Below are positions 1-9,804 of a stretch of 64,000 nucleotides of DNA, piece by piece. The translations under genes were made by a program, and so were the position numbers. The stretch lies in assembly GCF_933208495.1 (NCBI RefSeq), contig NZ_CAKOET010000003.1:62001-126000 (forward strand), read 5' to 3'. The notes beneath the pieces are model-generated. The model was not told the DNA's origin, searched no databases, and saw nothing but the letters and a program-made list of their open reading frames with translations. Position 1 is the stretch's first letter, and each line of letters starts with the position of its first letter. This stretch comes from Convivina praedatoris (GTDB lineage: Bacteria > Bacillota > Bacilli > Lactobacillales > Lactobacillaceae).

Positions 1-1
1 T

Positions 2-1780
2 CGTGGGCAGGGCACAACTCCAGAAAACTTAATGCAACGTGATGGCTATGTTTGGTTTAATAAAGTTTTAACCGGTGAACCAGCAGCTGATATTTTGGCT
101 AAGTTGGGTGATGAAGTGGTCATGCAAATGAAATTTACTACCTACATGAAGTGGGGGAACCATGATTTCTTGTATGTTCGACCAATTCGCTGGTTAGTAG
201 CAATGTTGGACCAACAAGTGATTGATTTTTCTGTTTTGGACGTTAAGACAGGTAATACTACCCGTGGACATCGGTTCTTGTCCAGTGGTGACGTAGTCAT
301 TCCAACTGCTAGCGACTATGAACAAAGTTTGGAACAAGTCTTTGTTTTGGCGGATGCCCAGACGCGTAAGCAAAAGATTATGGCTCAATTAATGGCCATT
401 GCTCAAGAAAATAATTGGCAGCTTGATTTGGATTCTGAAGCCGCTCAAGATTTGTTAGAGGAAGTTAATAATATTGTGGAATGGCCAACTGCCTTTGCCG
501 GTAACTTTGCGGATAAGTATTTGGCCCTACCAAAGGAAGTTTTGATTACTTCCATGCGGGAACACCAACGTTTCTTCTTCGTGACTGACCAAGCAGGGGA
601 CTTGCTGCCCCACTTCCTTTCTGTTCGTAATGGAAACGGCCAGCATCTTGCTAATGTGATTGCTGGAAATGAAAAGGTGCTAGTAGCTCGTTTGGAAGAT
701 GCTGAGTTCTTCTACCAAGAGGATCAACAAAAGACGATTGCTGATTACATGGAACGGGTTAAGAAATTGGTCTTCCATGAAAAGATTGGTACGGTCTATG
801 AACATATGCAACGAGTTGGCCAATTAGCTGCTATGTTAGCTCAATATTTGCAATTATCTGCCGATGAAACGAAAGCCTTGCAGCGTGCTGCTCAAATTTA
901 TAAGTTTGATTTGATGACTGGTATGGTCGGTGAATTTGATGAATTACAAGGTGTCATGGGTGAACACTATGCTAAACTCTTTGGCGAAGAAGCAGCCGTT
1001 GGCCAGGCAATTCGTGAACACTACCTACCTATTTCAGCTGATGGCACTGTGGCTCAAAGTAATGTTGGGGCAGTATTGGCGTTGGCTGATAAGTTGGATA
1101 CCATTGTGACCTTCTTTGCAGCTGACATGGTACCAACTGGATCAAATGATCCTTACGGTTTGCGTCGTGCAGCCAGCGGAATTGTCCGGACTCTAGAAAG
1201 TAAGGGTTGGCAGTTGGATCTATTGGCAATTTTGAGTAAATATAAGCAAAATAATTTGCCAGTAGCTGACACTAATTTGGAAAAAGTGATTGACTTTATG
1301 ACTGATCGTTTGCGTAAACAGGCTTTGGATCAGGGCATTCGGGCTGATATTGTTTCGGCCGGAACGGCTAATGTGGTTACGGGCAACTTTGTTTATGTTG
1401 CTGATCGTACTCAGGTGTTAAGCCAACATGCTGATGATGCTAACTTCAGAGCCGTCATTGAAGCTTTGACTCGGGTTAGCCGTTTAGCAGCTAAACAGCC
1501 TAGCGATGCGGCAGTTGAACCAGACCTATTAGTTAATGGTGCTGAAAAGCAGTTGTACTCAGTAACCCAAGGGCTCAATCTTCAAGATTTGATTCAGACT
1601 GGTGCGCAGAATTTGTTTGAAGCTTTGGCTGGTTTGAAGGCCCCAATTGCCGCCTATTTTGAAGCAACAATGGTTAACGATGATGATCAGGCTATTCGGG
1701 CTAACCGCTATGCTCAGTTAAACCAAATTAGTCGCTTGATTAACGGTATGGGTGACTTAGAAGAAATCGTAATTAAGTAG
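2..1780 (+). CDS. glyS: Glycine--tRNA ligase beta subunit (5' truncated by window edge)
   Basis: The beta chain of the alpha2beta2 glycyl-tRNA synthetase, which attaches glycine to tRNA-Gly in the cytoplasm; the alpha chain (glyQ) is expected just upstream, outside the window. The reading frame is open from base 2, so the Met at base 32 is internal and the true start is missing. Family blocks are visible: the MKWGNHDFLYVRPIRWLVA region early on, the TSMREHQRFF motif around residue 180, the KLDTIVTFFAADMVPTGSNDPYGLRRAASG block in the HD-like region, and a C-terminal DALR-type anticodon-binding region ending in NRYAQLNQISRLINGMGDLEEIV. About 580 of the usual 690 or so residues are present. A strong terminator follows the stop codon. 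Identity is secure. Confidence 0.96.
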   Translation, partial: RGQGTTPENLMQRDGYVWFNKVLTGEPAADILAKLGDEVVMQMKFTTYMKWGNHDFLYVRPIRWLVAMLDQQVIDFSVLDVKTGNTTRGHRFLSSGDVVIPTASDYEQSLEQVFVLADAQTRKQKIMAQLMAIAQENNWQLDLDSEAAQDLLEEVNNIVEWPTAFAGNFADKYLALPKEVLITSMREHQRFFFVTDQAGDLLPHFLSVRNGNGQHLANVIAGNEKVLVARLEDAEFFYQEDQQKTIADYMERVKKLVFHEKIGTVYEHMQRVGQLAAMLAQYLQLSADETKALQRAAQIYKFDLMTGMVGEFDELQGVMGEHYAKLFGEEAAVGQAIREHYLPISADGTVAQSNVGAVLALADKLDTIVTFFAADMVPTGSNDPYGLRRAASGIVRTLESKGWQLDLLAILSKYKQNNLPVADTNLEKVIDFMTDRLRKQALDQGIRADIVSAGTANVVTGNFVYVADRTQVLSQHADDANFRAVIEALTRVSRLAAKQPSDAAVEPDLLVNGAEKQLYSVTQGLNLQDLIQTGAQNLFEALAGLKAPIAAYFEATMVNDDDQAIRANRYAQLNQISRLINGMGDLEEIVIK

Positions 1781-1801
1781 ACTTTAACCGTACTATTTAC
1801 T

Positions 1802-1828
1802 GGCACAAGTATCACCTTGTGCCTTTTT
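1802..1828 (+). terminator. Rho-independent terminator after glyS
   Basis: A perfect 8-bp stem (GGCACAAG at 1802-1809 with CTTGTGCC at 1816-1823), a 6-nt loop and five T residues. It lies 21 bases after the glyS stop and separates glyS from lepA. Confidence 0.85.
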
Positions 1829-1874
1829 CATGTAAAATAGAAGCAGGATTAAACTTTAAACAGACGGAGCAAGT

Positions 1875-3728
1875 ATGGCAGAAATTAAGATTGACCAACT
1901 CAAAGAGCGACAAAAGCGGATCCGGAATTTCTCGATTGTGGCCCACATTGATCATGGGAAATCAACTATCGCTGACCGGATTTTAGAGCAAACACATACG
2001 GTGGCTGAACGCGATATGCAACAGCAATTGCTCGATACCATGGATTTGGAACGTGAACGCGGGATTACCATTAAGCTAAATGCCGTTGAAGTTCATTACG
2101 ATGCCAACGATGGGCAAACCTATATTTTTCATTTAATTGACACGCCTGGACACGTTGATTTTTCATATGAAGTTTCGCGTTCATTGGCTGCTGCGGAAGG
2201 GGCAATTTTAGTCGTTGATGCTTCTCAAGGAGTGGAAGCGCAGACATTAGCCAATGTTTACTTGGCCCTTGATAATGAACTAGAAATTTTACCAGTCATT
2301 AATAAGATTGATTTGCCGGCAGCTGATCCACAAAAAGTCCAAAAAGAAATTGAGGATGTAATTGGTATTGATGCCTCTGAAGCGGTCATGGTTTCGGCTA
2401 AGCAAGGCATCGGTATTCCTGAATTATTGGAACGTATCGTAAGTGATTTTCCTGCGCCAGAGGGTGATTTGGAAGCGCCATTGCGGGCTTTAATATTTGA
2501 TTCCCAATACGATTCTTACCGTGGCGTGGTAGTAAATATCCGAGTTCGAGAAGGCGTGGTTAAACCCGGGGACCGGATTAAAATGATGAACACTGGGGCT
2601 GAATATGAGGTTACCGAAGTTGGGGTGATGTCACCGAATGCCCAAAAACGTGATTATCTAATGGCTGGCGATGTTGGCTACCTGACGGCTTCGATTAAAG
2701 ATATTCATACTACCCATTCTGGTGACACAATCACTTCGGTTCAAAATCCGGCCCAAGAAGCATTACCTGGTTATCAGCCGATGACCCCGATGGTTTATTC
2801 TGGTCTTTACCCATCTGATAATGCCCGCTATGGCGATTTGCGAGAGGCTTTGGAGAAGCTACAGTTAAACGATGCGGCTTTGACCTTTGAACCGGAAACT
2901 TCCCAAGCCCTAGGATTTGGTTACCGTGTTGGTTTCTTAGGCCTCTTGCATATGGATGTCATTCAGGAGCGATTAGAACGAGAATTTGATTTAGACCTTG
3001 TTACAACCGCGCCTTCGGTTACCTATCGAGTGAAGACAGTTGATGGGGAAGTATTATCGATTGAGAATCCATCAGAATTACCAGAGTCACAACAAATTAA
3101 AGAGATTGAAGAGCCTTACATTCACGCTCAAATCATGGTACCCAACGAATATGTCGGGTCAGTCATGGAGCTTGCTCAGCGTAAACGTGGTGAATTTGAT
3201 ACCTTAGAATATCTTGATGAAAACCGGGTTAACGTTAAATACTACATGCCGTTATCTGAAATTATTTTTAACTTTTTTGACAAGTTGAAGTCAAATACGC
3301 GTGGATATGCTTCCCTAGATTACGATTTAGCTGGTTATCGAGCCTCTGATTTGGTTAAGATTGATATCCTTCTAAATGGTAGTAAGGTTGATGCCTTGAG
3401 TTTTATCGTTCATCGTGACTTTGCCGTTGAACGAGGACGTATCATTACGGCCAAGTTAAAGGAAATTATTCCCCGGCAAAACTTTGAAATCCCAGTTCAA
3501 GCCGCAATTGGAAACAAAATATTGGCTCGGACAAACATCAAGGCTTACCGTAAGGATGTTACCGCTAAAATTCACACTGGAGATCCAGATCGACGAGCTA
3601 AATTGTTGGATAAACAAAAGCGTGGTAAAGCTCGTATGAAAGATGTTGGTACCGTAAGTGTGCCACAGGAAGCTTTCATGGCAGTTTTGAAAACCGATGA
3701 TGATGAAAAATTTGCTCGTGGAAATTAA
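1875..3728 (+). CDS. lepA: Elongation factor 4 (LepA), ribosome back-translocase GTPase
   Basis: A translational GTPase that acts on stalled or mistranslocated ribosomes. The G1 motif AHIDHGKST is at residues 23-31, the RGIT switch at 62-65, DTPGH at 89-93 and NKID at 143-146. The C-terminal domain typical of LepA follows, with the [23 protein letters not shown]-like region near residue 520. The length of 617 residues fits the family (about 600-612). The ATG at 1875 has CGGAGC as a weak ribosome binding site 4-9 bases upstream. The gene stands between the glyS terminator and an oxidoreductase gene 34 bases downstream. Identity is clear. Confidence 0.97.
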   Translation: MAEIKIDQLKERQKRIRNFSIVAHIDHGKSTIADRILEQTHTVAERDMQQQLLDTMDLERERGITIKLNAVEVHYDANDGQTYIFHLIDTPGHVDFSYEVSRSLAAAEGAILVVDASQGVEAQTLANVYLALDNELEILPVINKIDLPAADPQKVQKEIEDVIGIDASEAVMVSAKQGIGIPELLERIVSDFPAPEGDLEAPLRALIFDSQYDSYRGVVVNIRVREGVVKPGDRIKMMNTGAEYEVTEVGVMSPNAQKRDYLMAGDVGYLTASIKDIHTTHSGDTITSVQNPAQEALPGYQPMTPMVYSGLYPSDNARYGDLREALEKLQLNDAALTFEPETSQALGFGYRVGFLGLLHMDVIQERLEREFDLDLVTTAPSVTYRVKTVDGEVLSIENPSELPESQQIKEIEEPYIHAQIMVPNEYVGSVMELAQRKRGEFDTLEYLDENRVNVKYYMPLSEIIFNFFDKLKSNTRGYASLDYDLAGYRASDLVKIDILLNGSKVDALSFIVHRDFAVERGRIITAKLKEIIPRQNFEIPVQAAIGNKILARTNIKAYRKDVTAKIHTGDPDRRAKLLDKQKRGKARMKDVGTVSVPQEAFMAVLKTDDDEKFARGN

Positions 3729-3762
3729 TTACTGAATTTAAAATAGTTAGAGGAGAAATAGC

Positions 3763-4836
3763 ATGTCAATTTTGACACCATTTAAAAATTTAATGCAGCG
3801 TTTCCAACCCAAAATGATGGCGGTTGGAATCAATCACAACGCTAAGTTGTCTGAAAAAGATGCCTTTATTAGCCGTCAAATTCCCAAGCCTAAGCCAGCT
3901 GAGGGGGAACTGTTGGTTAAAATTAGTGCTAGTTCGGTTAATCCGATTGATATTAAAACGCGGGTAAATTATCACTTAGATGGTATTTTTAAAGTGTTAG
4001 GTTTGGATGCCGTCGGTGAAGTTGAAGCCATTGGTAAAAACGTTGATGATTTCGTGGTTGGTGACCAGGTCTTTTATACTGGGACGCAACCTCAGATTGG
4101 AACTAATGCTGAATATCAAGTGATTAAAGCCGCCTTGGTAGCCCATGCACCACGTGAATTATCAGCCAGTCAAGCAGCTGCCATGCCACTGACATCAATT
4201 ACGGCCTATGATATTTTGCACCAAGCTTTTGGTTTGACTGTTGAACGAGACAGTGTCCAAGATAAGACATTATTGATTATTAATGGTGCGGGTGGTGTTG
4301 GATCAATTTTAATTCAATTGGCTAAATATATCGGTTTAACAGTAATCGCTACGGCTGGTAATAAAGAATCAAAGGCTTGGGAAGAAGGTTTAGGTGCCGA
4401 CCATGTTTTGGATTACCATGAAGACCTGGCTGGGCAGTTAAGCAAATTGGGCTATCCTAAAGTTGATTATATTGCTAATTTACAAGATACGGATGCCTAT
4501 TGGGATTTGATGGTGAATACCATTAAACCCTTTGGTCGCATTGCTGGTATCGTAACCAACACAAAGCCAGTTGATATTGGCGTTTTGAAAGAAATTGGTG
4601 CTCAATTTAGTTGGGTATTTATCTTAGCTCGAGGTAACTTTAACCATAATCTACAGGAGCAGGGTGATATTTTGACAAAAATTGCTACCTTATTGGATGA
4701 AGGTGAGTTGAGGTCAACAGCAACCAAGTTCTACCAAGGACTTAGTGTTGAGTCTTTGCAACAGGCTACTAAAATTGTTGAAGGGCATCATACCTTGGGT
4801 AAAGTTGTGATCGATTATCAAGAGGATGAACAATGA
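3763..4836 (+). CDS. MDR-superfamily zinc-type alcohol dehydrogenase / quinone oxidoreductase
   Basis: A 357-residue medium-chain dehydrogenase/reductase. The N-terminal GroES-like domain carries SSVNPIDIKTR (about residues 58-68), the family signature of quinone/enone reductases. The Rossmann NAD(P)-binding motif GAGGVG is at 175-180. I see no structural-zinc Cys cluster, so it is more likely a zinc-free NADPH:quinone or enal reductase than a classical alcohol dehydrogenase. AGAGGAG lies 5-11 bases before the ATG. The gene overlaps prmA by four bases (ATGA), so the two are probably co-transcribed, although no functional link is evident. The substrate cannot be told from sequence. Confidence 0.88.
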   Translation: MSILTPFKNLMQRFQPKMMAVGINHNAKLSEKDAFISRQIPKPKPAEGELLVKISASSVNPIDIKTRVNYHLDGIFKVLGLDAVGEVEAIGKNVDDFVVGDQVFYTGTQPQIGTNAEYQVIKAALVAHAPRELSASQAAAMPLTSITAYDILHQAFGLTVERDSVQDKTLLIINGAGGVGSILIQLAKYIGLTVIATAGNKESKAWEEGLGADHVLDYHEDLAGQLSKLGYPKVDYIANLQDTDAYWDLMVNTIKPFGRIAGIVTNTKPVDIGVLKEIGAQFSWVFILARGNFNHNLQEQGDILTKIATLLDEGELRSTATKFYQGLSVESLQQATKIVEGHHTLGKVVIDYQEDEQ

Positions 4837-5708
4837 CCTGGGTTGCGCTAACCTATCATGTACCGGTCGATAGTGCTGAACTAGTGACTGATGCCTTGGT
4901 TAGTAATGGTGCGACTGGTGTTGAGGTGACCGATCAAGAACAAACGGTTGATTTAACGGTTTATTTAGAAGAAAATGATGATTTTACGAAAAATTATCAA
5001 GCATTTGATCGAGCCTTAAAGCACTTACAAGCAACCGGAGTATCCTTGCCAGAAATTCTGCCTAGTCAACGACAACTAGAGCCAAGTGATTGGGAAAACA
5101 ACTGGAAAGAATACTATCATGCTAGTCGGATAACCCGGCAGCTAACGGTGGTGCCGGCTTGGGAAGATTATCAACGACAACAAAGCGATGAAAAATTAAT
5201 TATCATGGATCCAGAGACCGCTTTTGGTACGGGGACACACCCGACAACGTCTTTAATGTTACAAGTGATAGAAACGGTTGTCCGCGGTGGTGAAAAAGTG
5301 CTAGATGTCGGTACTGGGTCAGGGGTATTGGCAATTGCTGCTAAATTATTGGGGGTTGATTATGTCCTAGGGACTGATATTGACCAAGCGGCCGTAGGAA
5401 CGGCGCAACAGAATTTAAGCCTTAATCCAGTGGCGCAAGATATTGACTTAGTAGTATCTGATTTATTAAAACAAGTACCCGATCATGATTTTGACATCAT
5501 TATGGCCAATATTTTAGCTGATGTAATTGAACCACTGATTCCCCAAGCTAAGGATCATCTGGTTACTGGGGGTTATTTCTTAGTTTCTGGTATTTATGAA
5601 AACCAGGCGGCAATGATTGAAAAAAATCTCCTAAATCAGGGATTTAAGATAATTGAACGCTTAAGTCGGGGTCCATGGTACGCTTACATTACCCAAAAGG
5701 AAGGTTAG
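4833..5708 (+). CDS. prmA: Ribosomal protein L11 methyltransferase
   Basis: SAM-dependent methyltransferase that trimethylates ribosomal protein L11. The protein has 291 residues. The N-terminal L11-recognition domain occupies about 1-95, followed by the diagnostic DPETAFGTGTHPTT block (126-139), the SAM-binding DVGTGSG motif (158-164) and the catalytic-domain DIIMANILAD block (221-230). The ATG overlaps the end of the upstream oxidoreductase, and rsmE starts two bases after the stop. This prmA-rsmE pairing is typical of Firmicutes and supports both calls. Confidence 0.97.
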   Translation: MTWVALTYHVPVDSAELVTDALVSNGATGVEVTDQEQTVDLTVYLEENDDFTKNYQAFDRALKHLQATGVSLPEILPSQRQLEPSDWENNWKEYYHASRITRQLTVVPAWEDYQRQQSDEKLIIMDPETAFGTGTHPTTSLMLQVIETVVRGGEKVLDVGTGSGVLAIAAKLLGVDYVLGTDIDQAAVGTAQQNLSLNPVAQDIDLVVSDLLKQVPDHDFDIIMANILADVIEPLIPQAKDHLVTGGYFLVSGIYENQAAMIEKNLLNQGFKIIERLSRGPWYAYITQKEG

Positions 5709-5710
5709 TC

Positions 5711-6451
5711 GTGCAACGTTATTTCTTAAATCAAACGCTAGATACTAATCAATTTGAGTTGGTAAAGGACTCTGATACCTATCAGCACTTTGGTCGAGTG
5801 TTGCGCGCTAAAGTTGGTAGTCAAGCTGAGTTTGTGGATCAACAACAGCGTTTAGTGATTGCTAAAGTTGATTCAATTGATTCTGAAAAGATGACTCTGA
5901 CCATTGTTAAAGAGTTGAATCAGCAGGTTGAACTATCGGTGGCAGTAACTCTGGTGGTTTCTCCTTTAAAAAACGATCGTTCGGATTGGCTTGTACAAAA
6001 AGCGACAGAGCTAGGCGTTAGCCGAATTGTTTTTACTAGCATGGCTCGTTCAGTTGTGAATTGGGAAAAACAAGCCGCAAAAAAACAAGCCCGACTAGAA
6101 AAAATTGCGCTGGCTGCTGCCCAACAGTCTCATCGTTTAGTAGTTCCTAAAATTGACTTATTAAAACTGGAGCAGACTTTTCAAATTAAATCAGATATTG
6201 CTCTAGTTGCCTGGGAAGAATCGGCGAAAGAGGGCGAAGCTAGTCGCTTTGTGCAAGAAGTTAGTACTTTAAAATCCGGTCAGTCGCTGTGCCTGTGGTT
6301 TGGCCCCGAAGGGGGATTAAGCTCAGATGAAATTAAACAGTTGTCACAGGCGGATTATAAGCCAGTCGGTTTAGGTCCTCGGATTTTACGAGCTGAAACT
6401 GCCCCAATTTATGCCTTGTCAGGTATCAGTGTTTTGACGGAATTACAATAA
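5711..6451 (+). CDS. rsmE: 16S rRNA m3U1498 methyltransferase RsmE
   Basis: SPOUT-class methyltransferase that modifies U1498 of 16S rRNA. I chose the GTG at 5711 because AAGGAAGG (5697-5704) sits 6 bases upstream, and the product then begins MQRYFLNQ as the family expects; a longer in-frame extension from 5675 would lack a binding site. The 246-residue protein has an N-terminal PUA-like domain. The C-terminal knot motifs are LWFGPEGGLSSDEI (about 195-208) and GLGPRILRAETAPIYAL (about 222-238), which form the SAM pocket. It directly follows prmA and is probably translated from the same mRNA. Confidence 0.95.
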   Translation: MQRYFLNQTLDTNQFELVKDSDTYQHFGRVLRAKVGSQAEFVDQQQRLVIAKVDSIDSEKMTLTIVKELNQQVELSVAVTLVVSPLKNDRSDWLVQKATELGVSRIVFTSMARSVVNWEKQAAKKQARLEKIALAAAQQSHRLVVPKIDLLKLEQTFQIKSDIALVAWEESAKEGEASRFVQEVSTLKSGQSLCLWFGPEGGLSSDEIKQLSQADYKPVGLGPRILRAETAPIYALSGISVLTELQ

Positions 6452-6490
6452 GCCGGCAATTAATTTGGCATTTTAAGGAAGTAGATCTTC

Positions 6491-6880
6491 ATGAAAAAAA
6501 TTTTACGCCGTTTTGAAATACAGCAGTTATTCTTAATAATTATTTTGGCCTATGGATTACCGCAATTAGGGGATTGGCTGGGTTGGTATGGGGTAACGCC
6601 AATAGTATGGATTTTCTTTATCCTAAACGGTGGTTATGCCCTATACTTTGGATGGCAAATTCGCAAACAGGGGCTGTCTCTTTTGTGGCTACTAGTCCAA
6701 CCTTTAACTTTTGCCTTACTAACTACACTGTTACTGAATTTGGTTTCAAATCAGTATGGTTATTATTTTAGTTTATTTTACTTAATTTTAAGTCTGTTTA
6801 CTTTCTTGCGTGATACACGCGATGATCCCGACGAAAATTTTGTATCGGTCGAAAATGGTTTTCACGATTTAGGCAATTGA
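6491..6880 (+). CDS. Small integral membrane protein, function unknown
   Basis: A 129-residue protein with four hydrophobic segments (about residues 11-30, 36-53, 63-84 and 88-106), a basic N-terminus (MKKILRRFE) and an acidic cytoplasmic-looking tail with RDTRDDPDE. I recognise no conserved motif. GGAAGTAGATCTTC precedes the ATG (AAGGAAG core 9-15 bases upstream), which is acceptable. It follows rsmE by 39 bases and ends just before a GC-rich hairpin, so it may be the last gene of the prmA-rsmE unit. I cannot assign a function. Confidence 0.7.
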   Translation: MKKILRRFEIQQLFLIIILAYGLPQLGDWLGWYGVTPIVWIFFILNGGYALYFGWQIRKQGLSLLWLLVQPLTFALLTTLLLNLVSNQYGYYFSLFYLILSLFTFLRDTRDDPDENFVSVENGFHDLGN

Positions 6881-6886
6881 TTTTAT

Positions 6887-6908
6887 GGCGCGAGTTGACG
6901 CGCCTTTT
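6887..6908 (+). terminator. Probable terminator after the small membrane gene
   Basis: GGCGCG (6887-6892) pairs with CGCGCC (6899-6904) around a 6-nt loop and is followed by TTTTCTGTT. The stem is short but all GC; the T tract is weak. Confidence 0.55.
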
Positions 6909-6923
6909 CTGTTACACTAAAAA
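6895..6923 (+). promoter_or_regulatory. Possible promoter for the ABC-F gene
   Basis: TTGACG (6895-6900), a 17-base spacer and TAAAAA (6918-6923). The -35 box lies inside the 3' half of the preceding terminator hairpin. The -10 match is only moderate. Confidence 0.4.
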
Positions 6924-6960
6924 GAGTATTAATACGCAAGCATTCCAAGGAGGAAACACA

Positions 6961-8583
6961 TTGATTACAGTAGCTGACATGTCCTTTAGTTTTTCAGGCC
7001 ATAAGTTGTATCAAGACGTTAATTTAAAACTAACCCCAGGGCATACATATGGGATTATTGGAGCTAATGGTGCCGGTAAATCTACCTTTTTGAAATTGCT
7101 ACAGGGCCAGTTAGAGCCAACATCAGGAACCATTAATATTGGCGAAGGGGAGCGAATGTCCTCCTTGCAACAGGATCACTTCGCCTTTGATGAATTCACG
7201 GTCATGGATACGGTTTTGCAAGGACATAAACGTCTTTATGAAGTGAAGAGTTCCATGGATGCCATCTACTCTAAACCTGATTTTAGTGATGAAGATGGTG
7301 TTCAAGTGGCTCACCTAAGTGCTGAATTTGAAGAATTAGATGGTTGGAACGCTGAAGCCGAAGCAGCTCAAATGTTGACCAAGTTAGGCATCAATGACCA
7401 GCAGCAACAATCACTGATGGGTGAATTGACTGAAAACGATAAGGTTAAGGTACTCTTAGCCCAAGCCTTGTTCGGTAATCCCGATATTTTGATTTTAGAT
7501 GAGCCAACCAATGGATTGGATGTACAAACGATTACCTGGTTGGAGGATTTCTTAGCTGATTTCCCTAACTTGGTCATTGTGGTTTCCCACGATCGTCACT
7601 TCTTAAATGTCGTATCAACCAACATCTTGGATGTTGATTTTGGTAAAATTACGCCCTTTGTTGGTAACTATGATTTCTGGCGAGAATCATCTGAACTGGC
7701 TCAACGCTTGGCCGGTCAACAAAATGCGAAAAAAGAAGAACAAATTAAGCAATTGCAGGAATTCGTGGCCCGTTTTTCAGCTAACGCCTCTAAGTCTAAA
7801 CAAGCGACCGCTCGTAAAAAGCAGTTAGATAAAATTACTCTTGATGATATTAAGCCCTCATCGCGAAAGTACCCTTACATTAATTTTGAAATTAATCGGG
7901 AATTGGGGAATGACTTAATTCGTTTGGAAGGTGTTTCCAAGACTATTGATGGTCAAAAGATTTTAGATAACATTAATTTCATTGGTCGTCCCGGGGATAA
8001 AATTGCAATTTTATCTCGTTCAGACTTAGCTAGTACCACTTTGATGAAAATCATTGCCGGTGAAATGGCACCCGATGAGGGAACTGTGACTTGGGGTGTT
8101 ACGACTAGTCGATCTTACATTGCCAAGGATTTGAATGATAACTTTGACAAGCAAGACCTGGTTGTCTTGGATTGGCTGCGTGACTTTGCCGAAGAAGAGC
8201 AAAAGGACAATACATCACTGCGCGGAATGTTGGGCCAGATGTTGTTTAAGGGTGATGATGCCCTCAAAGAAATCAGTGTTCTATCTGGTGGTGAAAAGGT
8301 TCGAATTGTTTTGGCTAAAATGATGCTGCTTAAGGCTAACGTTTTGCTAATGGATGATCCAACTAACCACTTGGATTTGGAATCAATTCAATCCCTAAAC
8401 GATGCTGTTAAGTCCTTTAAGGGTTCAATTATTATGACTTCTCACGATCATGAATTCCTTGAAACAACAGTCAATCATGTGGTTGAAGTTTCAGCTAAGG
8501 GCTGTGTTGATCGACTTGATACAACTTATGATGAATTTATTAACAATGAAAGTATTCAAGAAAAAGTCGCTCAACTTTATTAA
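6961..8583 (+). CDS. ABC-F family ATPase (YkpA/YbiT-like) with one degenerate ATP site
   Basis: A tandem-ATPase translation-type ABC-F protein, soluble and without membrane segments. The start is TTG at 6961, 5 bases after AAGGAGG (6949-6955); the frame is open upstream to 6877 but without a better site. The 540-residue product has an intact first Walker A (GANGAGKST) and first Walker B (ILDEPTNGLD). Its second signature LSGGEKVR is also intact. The complementary site is eroded: the first signature reads LTENDK (7426-7440), the second Walker A reads LSRSDLASTT (8011-8040) with no P-loop Lys, and the second Walker B Glu is Asp (LLMDDPTNHLD). The GKITPFVGNYDFWRES segment after the first domain matches the YkpA/YbiT subgroup. 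mvaS follows 17 bases downstream. Confidence 0.9.
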   Translation: MITVADMSFSFSGHKLYQDVNLKLTPGHTYGIIGANGAGKSTFLKLLQGQLEPTSGTINIGEGERMSSLQQDHFAFDEFTVMDTVLQGHKRLYEVKSSMDAIYSKPDFSDEDGVQVAHLSAEFEELDGWNAEAEAAQMLTKLGINDQQQQSLMGELTENDKVKVLLAQALFGNPDILILDEPTNGLDVQTITWLEDFLADFPNLVIVVSHDRHFLNVVSTNILDVDFGKITPFVGNYDFWRESSELAQRLAGQQNAKKEEQIKQLQEFVARFSANASKSKQATARKKQLDKITLDDIKPSSRKYPYINFEINRELGNDLIRLEGVSKTIDGQKILDNINFIGRPGDKIAILSRSDLASTTLMKIIAGEMAPDEGTVTWGVTTSRSYIAKDLNDNFDKQDLVVLDWLRDFAEEEQKDNTSLRGMLGQMLFKGDDALKEISVLSGGEKVRIVLAKMMLLKANVLLMDDPTNHLDLESIQSLNDAVKSFKGSIIMTSHDHEFLETTVNHVVEVSAKGCVDRLDTTYDEFINNESIQEKVAQLY

Positions 8584-8600
8584 GCACAAAGGAGTCTGAG

Positions 8601-9761
8601 ATGCAGGTAGGTATTGATCAAATCGCTTTTTATACACCTGATTATGTCTTAAATTTAACTGACTTAGCTCAGGCTCGGGAAATTGATCCCGATAAATTTA
8701 AGATTGGCATTGGGCAAGACTGGCAGGCCGTGGTTCCTAACTATGAAGATGTTGTGACCATGGCGGTTAATGCCAGCCGGAAAATTATTGATGCAGATAA
8801 TAGTCATCAGATTGATGAAGTGATATTTGCCACGGAATCGGGCATTGATAATTCCAAATCAGCAGCAATTTACCTAAAAAAATTGTTGGAACTACCGGAT
8901 TATTTACGGACGATAGAAGTTAAACAGGCATGTTACGGTGGGACTTATGCTTTAATGAGTGCTCGAGACTATGTGATGTTGCATCCTGACCGTAAGGTGT
9001 TGGTGGTCGCTGCTGATATTGCTCGTTATGGTTTAAATACAGCCGGGGAAGTCACCCAGGGCGCCGGTGCCATTGCCATGTTGGTTAGTGCTGATCCGCA
9101 ATTGGCCGTGATTAATAATGATTCGGTCTTTATGAGCCGCGAAGTGACCGATTTTTGGCGTCCCTTAGACTCGGATACGGCCTTGGTGGATGGCCATTTA
9201 TCAACGGAAATTTATCTCACGATGTTTGTTGAACTATGGCAAAAGTATTGTCAAAAAAACAAGCAAACCATTGCCGATGTGTCCGCTTTTGCCTTTCATC
9301 TGCCCTATACTAAAATGGGTAAAAAGGCCTTGAATCAAATTATCGACCAAGCGTCAGTTGATCAGCAAGAATCTTTAACTAAGCGTTTGTTGGCCAGTCA
9401 ACAATATAGTCGCCAGGTTGGTAATTTATACACTGGTTCGGTGTATTTGAGTCTATTATCACTTTTAGCACATGATGATAGCTTACAGGCCGGCGACCAA
9501 GTTAATTTATTTAGTTTTGGATCAGGAGCCGAAGCAGAACTATTTAGTTTGACCCTTCAGCCTGATTATCAAGATCTGATTAATGCCACCGTTCTTGATT
9601 ATCAATTAGCCCAACGGCAACGTTTGAGTGTAGTTGAATATGAAAAAATGTTTAAATCGCAATTATATGATTCTCATCAAGATCAAGAAACAACGGCCCT
9701 AGATGACCGTACAATTTGCCAATTCTATGGTTGGCGAGCAGGTCAACGACTTTATCGCTAG
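8601..9761 (+). CDS. mvaS: Hydroxymethylglutaryl-CoA synthase
   Basis: Condenses acetyl-CoA with acetoacetyl-CoA to HMG-CoA, the entry to mevalonate-pathway isoprenoid synthesis used for undecaprenyl phosphate and, here, probably the menaquinone side chain. The catalytic triad of bacterial HMG-CoA synthases is visible at the expected positions: Glu79 (FATESGID), Cys111 (KQACYGGT) and His233 (FHLPYTKMG). The length of 386 residues is normal. AAAGGAGT is 6-13 bases before the ATG. The gene follows the ABC-F gene closely. Other mevalonate genes are not in this window. Confidence 0.97.
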   Translation: MQVGIDQIAFYTPDYVLNLTDLAQAREIDPDKFKIGIGQDWQAVVPNYEDVVTMAVNASRKIIDADNSHQIDEVIFATESGIDNSKSAAIYLKKLLELPDYLRTIEVKQACYGGTYALMSARDYVMLHPDRKVLVVAADIARYGLNTAGEVTQGAGAIAMLVSADPQLAVINNDSVFMSREVTDFWRPLDSDTALVDGHLSTEIYLTMFVELWQKYCQKNKQTIADVSAFAFHLPYTKMGKKALNQIIDQASVDQQESLTKRLLASQQYSRQVGNLYTGSVYLSLLSLLAHDDSLQAGDQVNLFSFGSGAEAELFSLTLQPDYQDLINATVLDYQLAQRQRLSVVEYEKMFKSQLYDSHQDQETTALDDRTICQFYGWRAGQRLYR

Positions 9762-9804
9762 GATGATTTTTTAGGTAGTTTGGATTTAATAAGGGAGTAT
9801 GGTT

